Source: Saprospiraceae bacterium
GTDB taxonomy: Bacteria > Bacteroidota > Bacteroidia > Chitinophagales > Saprospiraceae
Assembly (NCBI GenBank): GCA_016709995.1
Contig: JADJLQ010000002.1
Location: forward strand, 310,001-374,000
Direction of reading: 5' to 3'
Length of the DNA: 64,000 nucleotides
Both the position numbers and the translations under genes were made by a program. A model generated the notes under the pieces. It did no database searches and was not told where the DNA came from. It saw nothing but the letters and a program-made list of their open reading frames with translations. Positions 8,438 to 16,571 of the stretch are shown one piece after another (position 1 is the stretch's first letter; every line of letters starts with the position of its first letter).

Positions 8438-11191
8438 ATGAAAATATTTTTATTTCCTTATGCACTTTGTATTGCCTCCGGTATCATTTTGCTTACAGCT
8501 TGTGCACCCCAAAAAAGTGATCCCAAAACCTGGCCGGTGGTACAACTTCCTGAAGGAGCCGATACGACAAGCGAATATTGGAAAGGAATAGATTTAGAGC
8601 CAAAGGCACCGGTAGTGCCTCTTCCTGTCAAAAAAGAACAAGAGAAGTTTCTCCTACCTCCGGGATATAAGATGGAAGCAGTGTTGACAGAGCCCAAAAT
8701 CGAGCAACCAGCTGCTATCACTTTTGATGGCAATGGAAGGATGTATGTCCTCGAACTTCGCTCTTATATGCTGACAGCTGACTCCAAAGGTACGCTGGAG
8801 CCGGTCAGTGGGATATCCAGGTGGGAAGATGCAGACAATGATGGAGTCTATGAAAAAGGTGGCTTGTTTGTAGATAGCCTTGTATTTCCAAGATTTGTTT
8901 TACCGGTAGGACCCAACAGTATCCTGACCATGGAATCCAATGCCGACATCGTATATAAGTATACCGATACAAATCAGGATGGCCGTGCTGATAAAAAAGA
9001 ATTTTTCACAGATAATTTTGGCCGGGCAGGCAATGTAGAACATCAACAGGCATTTTTATATTGGGGTATGGACAATTGGCTGTACAGCACCGTCAATCCA
9101 TTTAGAGTGCGGGAGACAGCACTCGGGGTCATCAGGGAATCCACTGCTTCTAATCATGCCCAGTGGGGTATCACCCATGATGATGACGGCAAGCTTTGGT
9201 TCCAGGGAGGTTCCAATGGACTGCCATCCTACTTTCAGTTTCCGGTACATTATGGTGATTACGTAGTAAAGGATCATAATTTTGCAGAAGGCTTTGATGT
9301 GCCCTGGGGAGCGCCAATCCATTTAGCCGACATGCAAGGTGGTATGGGTGCGGTGCGCATGCCCGAAGGCACGCTTAATCGAGTCACCGGAGCCTCCGGC
9401 AATGATATATTCAGAGGTCACCGACTACCCCAGGACCTGGTGGGCCAATATTTTTATGGTGAACCTGTAGCCCGCATCGTCCGGCAAATCAATGCTGAAG
9501 TAAAAGAAGGACTGACTACGCTCCACAATGTATATCAGGAACAACAATCTGAATTTATTCGATCTACAGACCCATTGTTCAGGCCTGTAGACATGGCCAC
9601 GGCACCCGATGGTACCATGTATATCGTAGACATGTATCATGGCATCATCCAGGAAGGTGAATGGACCCCGGTTGGATCTTACCTCCGGGCCAAAATAGAA
9701 CAATATCAACTGGACAAAGTGGTCAGCCTGGGAAGGATATGGAGGCTGACCCATACAGAAATGGAGCGGGACAAAACCAAACCGCATATGTATGATCAGA
9801 CATCGGCAGAGCTGCTGGCACACCTGGCACATCCCAATGGATGGTGGCGTGATATGGCGCAACAGATCCTCGTGCAACGAAAAGACTCCTCTGTCACTGG
9901 TGCTTTGGTCGACCTGGTGCGCAAGAGCAATAAAATTGAAGCCAGGTTCCACGCATTATGGGCGTTGGAAGGCATCGGCACCCTGGAATCCGACCTGGTG
10001 AAGGAACAAATGAAAGACTCCAATCCCCGCATGCGCATAATGGCGCTATGGGTGAGTGAATCGCTCTATAAAGCAGGAGACAAATCTTTTGATAAAATCT
10101 ACCTGGACATGATGAATGATCCGGATATCCAGGTCAAGATGCGGGCTATGATGACCGGAAGATTATTGAAGATACCCGGGACTAATGATCTGGTAAAAAA
10201 AGTATTGACCCGGGATACCACTGCAGGAGTACAATTGGTCGGCAAGCAAGTGCTGGAACCTCAGCTTGTGACTTCCTTTTTTGGAAGAAGCAATCCCAAT
10301 TTCACTAAAGAAGAAAAAGCTTTGGTAGACAATGGCTCTAAAATATACGCCAGTCTGTGTGCCACCTGTCATGGCGCCCTGGGCAATGGGATTTCTGCCG
10401 GCCCTGGCAAATTGATCGCACCTTCCCTGATTGGATCAGCCCGTGTGCAGGCGCATCCTGACTATGTCATCAAAACCTTGCTGCATGGAGTGATCGGCGA
10501 ACTGCAAAAAGAATCTTATGCCGGCATCATGATGGCACCAATGGGCAAAAACTCGGATGAATGGATCGCTTCAGTAGCTTCGTTTATCCGAGCCAATTTT
10601 GAGAATGAATCCTCTCCTGTCAGCCCGGCTGATGTCAGCAGGGTGCGTAAAGCCACCAGCAGTCAGACCAAATCTTATAAATTTGATTCATTGTGGGCAT
10701 CTATACCCAAAGTATTGGAACTCCAGCCAAACTGGAAAGTGACCGCCAGTCATACCGGCAATGTGCGCAAGGGCAGCACTGCCTCCCCACGCGGTGCTTT
10801 TACTTTCGAAGGTTGGACCACAGAGAAGCTACAGCAAGAAGGTATGTGGTTCCACATAGAACTGCCGGCTACCAAAAAAATATCTGAGCTTCAATTTAAG
10901 TCACCTCAGATCAACAGGGGATTCAGACCGCCGATGCCACCACCCCTCCAAACTTGTCCCAGGGAATATAATCTCGAAGTATCGATAGATGGCAGCACGT
11001 GGACTAAAATAATAGATAAAGGAGCAGGTACCGGATCCTCCACGACCATTCGATTTGATCCCATTGAGGCCAGGTATATCCGCTTGACCCTCACCCAATC
11101 TGCATCCATCGTTAAGGGTGAACGAAGAGGCCAACCCTTCGATTACATAACCCCCTGGACCATGCGGGAATTTAAAATATTTGCTTTGTAA
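8438..11191 (+). CDS. Planctomycete-type dehydrogenase lipoprotein with HEAT repeats, cytochrome c and discoidin-like domain
   Basis: A 917-residue lipoprotein: signal MKIFLFPYALCIASGIILLTAC with Cys22 lipidated. Residues of about 75-430 match the membrane-bound dehydrogenase / DUF7133 beta-propeller. This part includes VLELRSY, repeated DxDxDG-like loops and PDGTMYIVDMYHG. Residues of about 450-620 look like HEAT repeats. A cytochrome c domain follows, with CATCH around 641-645 binding haem and MMAPMG near 702 offering the methionine ligand. The end, about 770-917, resembles an F5/8 type C (discoidin) carbohydrate-binding fold, closing with EARYIRLTLTQS. The family is thought to oxidise sugars or alcohols at the cell surface and pass electrons through its haem; the substrate is unknown. 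It is transcribed alone. Confidence 0.88.
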   Translation: MKIFLFPYALCIASGIILLTACAPQKSDPKTWPVVQLPEGADTTSEYWKGIDLEPKAPVVPLPVKKEQEKFLLPPGYKMEAVLTEPKIEQPAAITFDGNGRMYVLELRSYMLTADSKGTLEPVSGISRWEDADNDGVYEKGGLFVDSLVFPRFVLPVGPNSILTMESNADIVYKYTDTNQDGRADKKEFFTDNFGRAGNVEHQQAFLYWGMDNWLYSTVNPFRVRETALGVIRESTASNHAQWGITHDDDGKLWFQGGSNGLPSYFQFPVHYGDYVVKDHNFAEGFDVPWGAPIHLADMQGGMGAVRMPEGTLNRVTGASGNDIFRGHRLPQDLVGQYFYGEPVARIVRQINAEVKEGLTTLHNVYQEQQSEFIRSTDPLFRPVDMATAPDGTMYIVDMYHGIIQEGEWTPVGSYLRAKIEQYQLDKVVSLGRIWRLTHTEMERDKTKPHMYDQTSAELLAHLAHPNGWWRDMAQQILVQRKDSSVTGALVDLVRKSNKIEARFHALWALEGIGTLESDLVKEQMKDSNPRMRIMALWVSESLYKAGDKSFDKIYLDMMNDPDIQVKMRAMMTGRLLKIPGTNDLVKKVLTRDTTAGVQLVGKQVLEPQLVTSFFGRSNPNFTKEEKALVDNGSKIYASLCATCHGALGNGISAGPGKLIAPSLIGSARVQAHPDYVIKTLLHGVIGELQKESYAGIMMAPMGKNSDEWIASVASFIRANFENESSPVSPADVSRVRKATSSQTKSYKFDSLWASIPKVLELQPNWKVTASHTGNVRKGSTASPRGAFTFEGWTTEKLQQEGMWFHIELPATKKISELQFKSPQINRGFRPPMPPPLQTCPREYNLEVSIDGSTWTKIIDKGAGTGSSTTIRFDPIEARYIRLTLTQSASIVKGERRGQPFDYITPWTMREFKIFAL

Positions 11192-11248
11192 CTGTGATCT
11201 GATGACTTGGATTCAACTGCTGTACTCTATATAAGAATCCTGCAGTCA

Positions 11249-12370
11249 CTATGATTTTTCAACCACCATCTCCTTGCGTTCCCCTTTTAGATTGACTTTA
11301 AAAAACTTATTGTCTTCTATGAGAATAGCTTCGGAGATCCCCTGGGCATGGGGCACATCCGTATTAAATACTTTGCCGTTAAAATAGAGGCCTACGGTAT
11401 GCGCGACGATCGTATGGCCCGTAGCGATATATTTAGCGCGGAAAAGTTGTAAGCTGGAATCTACCTGACCTTGTGTAGCACGTTCATTGGCAGGACCTGC
11501 GTAATAACCTCTGTACCAAAGAGGACCTTGATCACTAAACATGATCTCAGTCTGAACATTGGGATAGTTGTAAGAGGTATCAGCGTAATACGGCCTTGCC
11601 AGGCCATTGATCTCTGTGAGCGACAAACCCATAATGTTTAAATACCGGGATACCCCTCCGTGCATACATAACATATCACCTACCCGCTCGATAATATTTT
11701 TGGTCCTCAACCATCTGCCCAACTCTGTATCGTCCCCAAAAAGCGATAAATAGGTACGATTCATCAGCTGCGCATTTTCATGATATTTAGGATGTACATA
11801 TCGCAGGTCAGCATTGAGATTCATCACTTCGTGATTGCCCAGGATAAAATGTACATATCCTTTGGCCGCATTGGCTTTATCTTCGAGAGAATAGATCAAC
11901 CATAAGACTTCATTGAGTTGATTTCCACGATCAAAAAAGTCACCAGTCAATACCAGATGGCCTTCACCAAATGTCCAATCCAGATTTTCATCTATGACAC
12001 CGTTGGCTTGCAGTAAAGTCCTGAATGCTTTAAAATTGGCTTCTATATCAGAGACGATAAATTGTTTTTTTACCTTGTTATACTCTGCTTTTTCATTTTC
12101 AAGCTTGGATTTAAACTTGACGACAAAGTTTTTTCCGGCCTCATCAGTCGGTACTAATAATTCAATTGATTTTTTCGAAGAAACAGCAAAACTATCTGCG
12201 CCTACATATTTTTTACCATTGCCATCATGATAGATGGTAGTCACCACTATTTGTTTGTCACGATAGTTGACATAAGGGCCATCAGCAATGGATGGTACTG
12301 TATTAGAGCTCCACAAATTGGTAAAGAATAAAATAATAATGCTGGAAAAAAATAATTTCATCTTAATCAT
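11249..12370 (-). CDS. exported metallophosphoesterase (Shewanella-like phosphatase type)
   Basis: A calcineurin-like metallophosphoesterase of about 373 residues. The frame is open from a TTG at 12415, but an ATG at 12370 (or 12361) gives a proper signal peptide, MKLFFSSIIILFFTNLWSS. The metal-binding blocks are visible in order: IVSDIEANF (in place of GDxHG), LTGDFFDRG, ILGNHEVMNL, MHGGVSRYL and ATGHTIV. These match Shewanella-like protein phosphatases and other PPP-like phosphoesterases. GDIHG is altered to SDIEA, keeping the aspartate but losing the histidine, which is worth noting. The protein should act in the periplasm on phosphomonoesters or phosphoproteins. Its stop faces the end of the cytochrome lipoprotein gene. 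Confidence 0.87.
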   Translation of the reverse strand: MIKMKLFFSSIIILFFTNLWSSNTVPSIADGPYVNYRDKQIVVTTIYHDGNGKKYVGADSFAVSSKKSIELLVPTDEAGKNFVVKFKSKLENEKAEYNKVKKQFIVSDIEANFKAFRTLLQANGVIDENLDWTFGEGHLVLTGDFFDRGNQLNEVLWLIYSLEDKANAAKGYVHFILGNHEVMNLNADLRYVHPKYHENAQLMNRTYLSLFGDDTELGRWLRTKNIIERVGDMLCMHGGVSRYLNIMGLSLTEINGLARPYYADTSYNYPNVQTEIMFSDQGPLWYRGYYAGPANERATQGQVDSSLQLFRAKYIATGHTIVAHTVGLYFNGKVFNTDVPHAQGISEAILIEDNKFFKVNLKGERKEMVVEKS

Positions 12371-12470
12371 CACAATATAATCAACAAAAACCTTTTTACA
12401 AAAATTAACCTTCAAAGATTAAAGTTTTCTTAAGGTGTGACGCCACTTCTATGGCACATCGGACACCGGA

Positions 12471-13331
12471 TCATTTTTTTAAACTCTTAAGATATGCGAT
12501 GCTTTGAGGTACCTGGCCCTGCATATTGCTGCTTTCATCTTCTATAAAAAAATGTTTGATGCCTAATTTGTTGGCTTGTTTGACGATACCAGGTATATCT
12601 ATTTCTCCTGTACCGAGTGGGACATCATTCTCCGGAGAGGTACCACCTGTAAGATCTTTTTTCACCCCTTTGCGAAGATCTTTTAAATGGACCAGCTTCC
12701 AACGTTCTTTATATTTTTTTAAAAGCTTCACAGGATCACCTCCACCAAACTGTGTCCACAGCACATCCATCTCAAAGGATACATCATCCGGATTAGTGTT
12801 TTTTATGATGTAGTCTAGCAGCGTGCCTTTTTCGTAAGGCCCGAATTCATAGCCATGTACATGATAACAAAAAGTGAGTCCTTGTTCCTTCAATATTTTT
12901 CCGGCAGTATTAAAATCTTCAACTGCTTTTTTGGCATTGTCCAGGTTGAATGCACCTTGGTGCGGTATCCATGCACACATCACATATTGCGCCCCGAGTG
13001 CTTTTGCAGTTTGAGCTATTTTCATAGGATCTTTTACAAGTTGTTCATAACCCGTACCCGTGGATGGAATACTGATTCCTCTGTCATTGCAAAGTCTTTT
13101 AAAATCTTCCGGCGCTATACGACCACCACCGCCTTCAATCTCCGTAAATCCCATCATAGCGATGGTATCCAGCGTCTTCTCCATGCTGTTGGGAAAACTT
13201 CTACGGAAAGTAAATGCCTGTACTCCAAACGGAGCTGTATAAAGTGATTTTGATTTTTGAGCCGCCAAATCTATGGAAAGGATACAGCAGAAACAGGTAC
13301 CCAGGATTAATAATGATATTTTTTTATTCAT
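12471..13331 (-). CDS. exported sugar phosphate isomerase/epimerase-like protein (xylose isomerase-like TIM barrel)
   Basis: A 286-residue protein with signal peptide MNKKISLLILGTCFCCILSI...LAAQ. The mature part is an AP-endonuclease-2 / xylose-isomerase-like TIM barrel. Visible elements are MGFTEIEGGGGRIAPEDF near the start, TFCYHVHGYEF, VSFEMDVLWTQFGGGDP, KLVHLKDLRKG and FFIEDESS, which supply the acidic and histidine metal ligands. Exported members are common in Bacteroidota and Planctomycetes, often near oxidoreductases and sugar-oxidising cytochromes, but their substrates are mostly unknown. This gene stands alone, downstream of the divergent fragment at 13421. Family membership is secure; enzymatic specificity is not. 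Confidence 0.88.
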   Translation of the reverse strand: MNKKISLLILGTCFCCILSIDLAAQKSKSLYTAPFGVQAFTFRRSFPNSMEKTLDTIAMMGFTEIEGGGGRIAPEDFKRLCNDRGISIPSTGTGYEQLVKDPMKIAQTAKALGAQYVMCAWIPHQGAFNLDNAKKAVEDFNTAGKILKEQGLTFCYHVHGYEFGPYEKGTLLDYIIKNTNPDDVSFEMDVLWTQFGGGDPVKLLKKYKERWKLVHLKDLRKGVKKDLTGGTSPENDVPLGTGEIDIPGIVKQANKLGIKHFFIEDESSNMQGQVPQSIAYLKSLKK

Positions 13332-13420
13332 GATGGTTTTGTATTGAATGCTAAAGTAATGATTTGTATGGTGCTATCCTCCCTGCACCAACTCCTAAGC
13401 TGCTATATCAGTAATGATTT

Positions 13421-13657
13421 ATATGTGCAGCCCTTCCCGGTACAGGCGACGATCCAGGGTCCTGCAACCGTATTCTCCGTATCTGTCAGACTAAGTAAGC
13501 GCTGGGTCAGGATCAGATTAGAATAACGTTGGCGTTGCTGGATCAGAAAGAACCCAGTCTGCCGGTCAAACTCAAACTGCGTATCGAAGGGGATGGATAT
13601 ACGTTCGCTTCGGGCACCAAAGTAGCCACCTTACCGCTCACACCCCACTCGCCACCT
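13421..13657 (+). pseudogene. decayed fragment resembling the N terminus of a TANFOR-type surface protein
   Basis: Translation in three successive frames gives one continuous protein-like message. 13430-13482 reads QPFPVQATIQGPATVF. 13483-13509 reads LSD, a TAA, then VSAGS one frame later. From 13511 DQIRITLALLDQKEPS and then LPVKLKLRIEGDGYTF read in the third frame. The order matches what I remember of the start of large Bacteroidota TANFOR-domain proteins (QPYPVQVT...LSDYASPGSEKL...LRIEG). Two single-base shifts and a stop therefore make this a pseudogene remnant. The rest of the protein is absent, and the fragment runs into the end of the antiporter gene on the other strand. No better explanation for the gap was found. 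Confidence 0.45.
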
Positions 13658-14579
13658 TAAAAATAAACAACACATACAGACATAAAAACAGCAGCCCCTC
13701 CCATACCGATATTTTTTTGTCCTGGGTAAGTAAATAAAACAACAAACCACTCGCCCCCATCATCGGCAGGGAAAATATCAATAAGCTATGAGGCACGGTT
13801 ATCGTGCCGAAAAGCCCTGCACCACTTGGAATGACCAGGGTATTGAAGACACAAGATCCCAATACATTGCCCATAGCGAGCTCAGCCTTGCCTCTGCGTA
13901 TAGCTGTGATATTGACTGCCAGTTCCGGCAGGGTGGTGCCTATGGATAATACCGTCAGGGCAATGATGGCAGGTGGAATAGCCAGGGCATTGGCCAGGTG
14001 CTCTAATGATTGTACTGTATAATTTGCACCATAAAATATGCCAATGGCCGTTACCACGATTATTCCCAAATATTTGATAGGAAATTTTTCACGAAGTGAT
14101 TTGTCCACCAACAATTCATTACTAGTCTTTGATTCTCCTTTGATTAGGTAGATGGAATAAATGATAAAAATGAATATCCCTATTATTGCTTCTGAGAAAA
14201 CAATGGTGCCATCATAGGCAATCATCGCAAAGTATACAAAACTGCCTAACAAAAAATGTAAGTCGATGTAGAGATAGTCACTCAATAAAATAATATTTTT
14301 TTTATTGAGTACTACTGCGAGTCCGGTGATGAGCAAAAGGTTAGAGATATTGGCCCCGATGATATTGCCCGGCACGATCTCTGACAATCCATGTTGCACA
14401 GACAATACGCCGGATATCAGTTCTGGTAGAGAGGTGCCTATACCCACGATGAAAATACCAATGACAAAGGGAGGCAGACGCATCCAGGTTCCGATGACTT
14501 CCGCCGCTTCTGTAAAATATTTTGCCGCTGCCAGCAGGGTGACCAGGGCAACAAAAAAAGTAAGAATATCTACTAACAT
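13638..14579 (-). CDS. calcium/sodium antiporter, CaCA family (YrbG-like)
   Basis: A 313-residue integral membrane protein with about ten transmembrane helices in two inverted halves. Each half carries the alpha-repeat of Na+/Ca2+ exchangers: GIGTSLPELISG then GNIIGANISN in the first, and SIGTTLPELAVN then GNVLGSCVFN in the second. The acidic residues of the PEL motifs are those that coordinate calcium in the family. The length is typical of YrbG-like prokaryotic exchangers. It probably exports Ca2+ in exchange for Na+ or H+ across the inner membrane. It lies 68 bases after the GNAT-nitrilase gene on the same strand and may be co-transcribed. A TACATTTT box 4 nt before its ATG suggests a promoter of its own. 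Confidence 0.93.
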   Translation of the reverse strand: MLVDILTFFVALVTLLAAAKYFTEAAEVIGTWMRLPPFVIGIFIVGIGTSLPELISGVLSVQHGLSEIVPGNIIGANISNLLLITGLAVVLNKKNIILLSDYLYIDLHFLLGSFVYFAMIAYDGTIVFSEAIIGIFIFIIYSIYLIKGESKTSNELLVDKSLREKFPIKYLGIIVVTAIGIFYGANYTVQSLEHLANALAIPPAIIALTVLSIGTTLPELAVNITAIRRGKAELAMGNVLGSCVFNTLVIPSGAGLFGTITVPHSLLIFSLPMMGASGLLFYLLTQDKKISVWEGLLFLCLYVLFIFKVASGV

Positions 14580-14583
14580 ATGG

Positions 14584-14591
14584 AAAATGTA
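14584..14591 (-). promoter_or_regulatory. possible -7 box TACATTTT before the antiporter gene
   Basis: On the minus strand TACATTTT ends 4 nt before the ATG at 14579, the same spacing seen at several other genes in this window. It departs from TAnnTTTG at the final base. Confidence 0.3.
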
Positions 14592-14647
14592 GAAACCGTT
14601 TCAGCACAGTAAGCGCCAAAGCTAATAAAAAACAGTTATCACGAGGA

Positions 14648-16183
14648 CTATATGGTGGGGAGCGGATGCCTTTTAACCTCAAACATATCATTCCTCCTAT
14701 CCTTGAGATTACGTACGCTGCCAAATTGATTGAGTTCCCGCAGAAGGTCCAGGTCAACATCCGCGATCACGATCATTTCAGTGTTGGGGGTGGCTTCTGC
14801 TTTGATCCCATTGGTAGGAAAAGAAAAATCGCAGGGGGTGATGATCATCGACTGGGCAAATTGGATATCCATATTGTGTACATTGGGGAGATTGCCCACA
14901 CTGCCCGCAATAGCTACATAACATTCATTTTCGATCGCGCGCGCGAGGGAGCAGTGGCGAACACGTGAATACCCGTTTTGAGTATCAGTCAGAAACGGAA
15001 CAAAGAGTATGTCCATGCCTTCATCTGCCAGCAATCGACTGAGCTCCGGAAATTCTGAATCATAACAGATCAGTATCCCGATCTTGCCACAGTCTGTGTC
15101 ATAAGCTTTGAGCGTATTACCTCCCTGCATACCCCAGACCCTGGATTCGTCGGGAGTGACATGGATTTTCTCATATCGGTCGGTGGTACCATCCCTGCGA
15201 CAGAGATAACCCACATTGTACAGCCGGTCATTTTTCATCTCCGGCATGCTGCCTGTGATGATATTGATATTGTAAGAGATCGACAATTCTGAAAATCTCC
15301 TGACGATTTCGGGGGTATGTTTGGCCAGCTCCCTGATCGCCTGGGACTCGGACAGGTGATTGTTTTCTGCCATCAGCGGAGCATTAAAAAACTCAGGAAA
15401 TAAGGCGAAGTCTGCCCGATAACCCGAGACCGCATCTACAAAATATTCTACTTGCTGCATCAGCTTGTCGAGACTGTCATAAGGTCGCATCTGCCATTGG
15501 ATCAGCCCGAGTCGTATATCTTTTTTTCTTGATGTTAATTGGGTAGCGGGTTTTTCATAGTAGATATTGTCCCACTCCAATAACACGGCAAACTCATTGG
15601 ATGCTTTGTCACCATCCAGGTAGCCTTTGAGTATTTTGACCGGGTGAAAATCATTGGATATTTGAAAGTTAAGTACAGGATCATGGATCTCTTTTCGCTT
15701 CACTTTTTCTATATATTCTTTAGGAGTAATGGTATCTGCGTATTTGTGATAATTAGGTATGCGTCCACCGAAGGCTATGCCTTTGAGATTTAATTTTTCA
15801 CAAAGCTCCTTCCGGTAGTCATACAATCGGCGTCCCAGTCTGAGTCCACGATATGCTGGTTTGATAAACACATCGATGCCATACATCACATCCCCCAGGT
15901 CCGTATGGGTGTCAAAAGTATATCTGCCGGTGATTTCCCGATAAGTATGTTGTTGCTCAAAACTGTCATAATCGATGATAATTGCTAACGCGCAACCTGC
16001 GATACGATTATTGATTTTTATGATGACCTGACCTTCGGGAAATTTTTCAATCAAGGTACGGATCTGGTGCTCCCGCCAGAAGGCATCAGGCATCGTGACA
16101 TAGGACTCGATCATGACGGTTTTGAGTTCGTCATAATCTGCCATGGTGAGCAAGGTCAATTCGATATTTTCTATTTCTTTCAT
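14648..16183 (-). CDS. bifunctional GNAT acetyltransferase / carbon-nitrogen hydrolase fusion
   Basis: A 511-residue two-domain protein. Residues 1-205 are a GNAT N-acetyltransferase domain with YRGLRLGRRLYDYR at 111-124 as the acetyl-CoA loop. Residues of about 222-500 are a nitrilase-superfamily hydrolase with an intact triad: Glu264 in LFPEFF, Lys339 in YEKIHV and Cys373 in ICYDSEFPE. The hydrolase half should cleave an amide or nitrile-type C-N bond. The GNAT half should acetylate an amine or thiol, or act as a binding domain. Fusions of this order are annotated in many Bacteroidota and Proteobacteria, but their substrate is not established. No signal peptide is seen, so it is cytoplasmic. 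The antiporter gene follows on the same strand. Confidence 0.92.
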   Translation of the reverse strand: MKEIENIELTLLTMADYDELKTVMIESYVTMPDAFWREHQIRTLIEKFPEGQVIIKINNRIAGCALAIIIDYDSFEQQHTYREITGRYTFDTHTDLGDVMYGIDVFIKPAYRGLRLGRRLYDYRKELCEKLNLKGIAFGGRIPNYHKYADTITPKEYIEKVKRKEIHDPVLNFQISNDFHPVKILKGYLDGDKASNEFAVLLEWDNIYYEKPATQLTSRKKDIRLGLIQWQMRPYDSLDKLMQQVEYFVDAVSGYRADFALFPEFFNAPLMAENNHLSESQAIRELAKHTPEIVRRFSELSISYNINIITGSMPEMKNDRLYNVGYLCRRDGTTDRYEKIHVTPDESRVWGMQGGNTLKAYDTDCGKIGILICYDSEFPELSRLLADEGMDILFVPFLTDTQNGYSRVRHCSLARAIENECYVAIAGSVGNLPNVHNMDIQFAQSMIITPCDFSFPTNGIKAEATPNTEMIVIADVDLDLLRELNQFGSVRNLKDRRNDMFEVKRHPLPTI

Positions 16184-16571
16184 ATAGTAGTTTAGGAGAA
16201 TAAATAATCCAGATCAAGACAGAATCCAAATAGAACAAGTTGTAGGAAGATGTATTAATACCATGATCCCTCAACACAGGAAATAAACAAGGACTCTACA
16301 CTGGAAGCTGCAAATTTACGTATAAATTAGGGGAGCTAAGATTTTACCCTATCACGTGTGTATGTGATCATGGCACTTTGCATACCTATTTTCCCCAGCA
16401 AGGATGTGGTGAAAATCAAATTTATTTTGTGCAATCAGTCATAGTCACCGATGCCTACTCTATTGAAATGTCCATTTTTATAATTTCGTTGATGTTCTAT
16501 AATTTCCCCCAGGTCCTGCTTGATTCTTTAATATGAATGGGTATCTTACCTTCACCAATAAATGTTATTGA
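16184..16571. other. intergenic region between divergent genes, no gene seen
   Basis: About 390 AT-rich bases upstream of both the GNAT-nitrilase gene and the carboxypeptidase gene. ATCAC (16351-16355) and GTGAT (16364-16368) form a small inverted repeat. TATCTTACCTTCA at 16542-16554 may belong to the promoter of the carboxypeptidase gene. No ORF or structured RNA was recognised. Confidence 0.4.

Noticed and set aside
14341..14760. 139-residue minus-strand ORF spanning the antiporter start
   Set aside because: It overlaps the GNAT-nitrilase and antiporter genes in another frame and reads as a shadow rich in Arg, Cys and Ser.
16351..16368. ATCAC-N8-GTGAT inverted repeat as a CRP-type operator
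   Set aside because: The half-sites are in the wrong orientation for a TGTGA...TCACA site and only five bases long.
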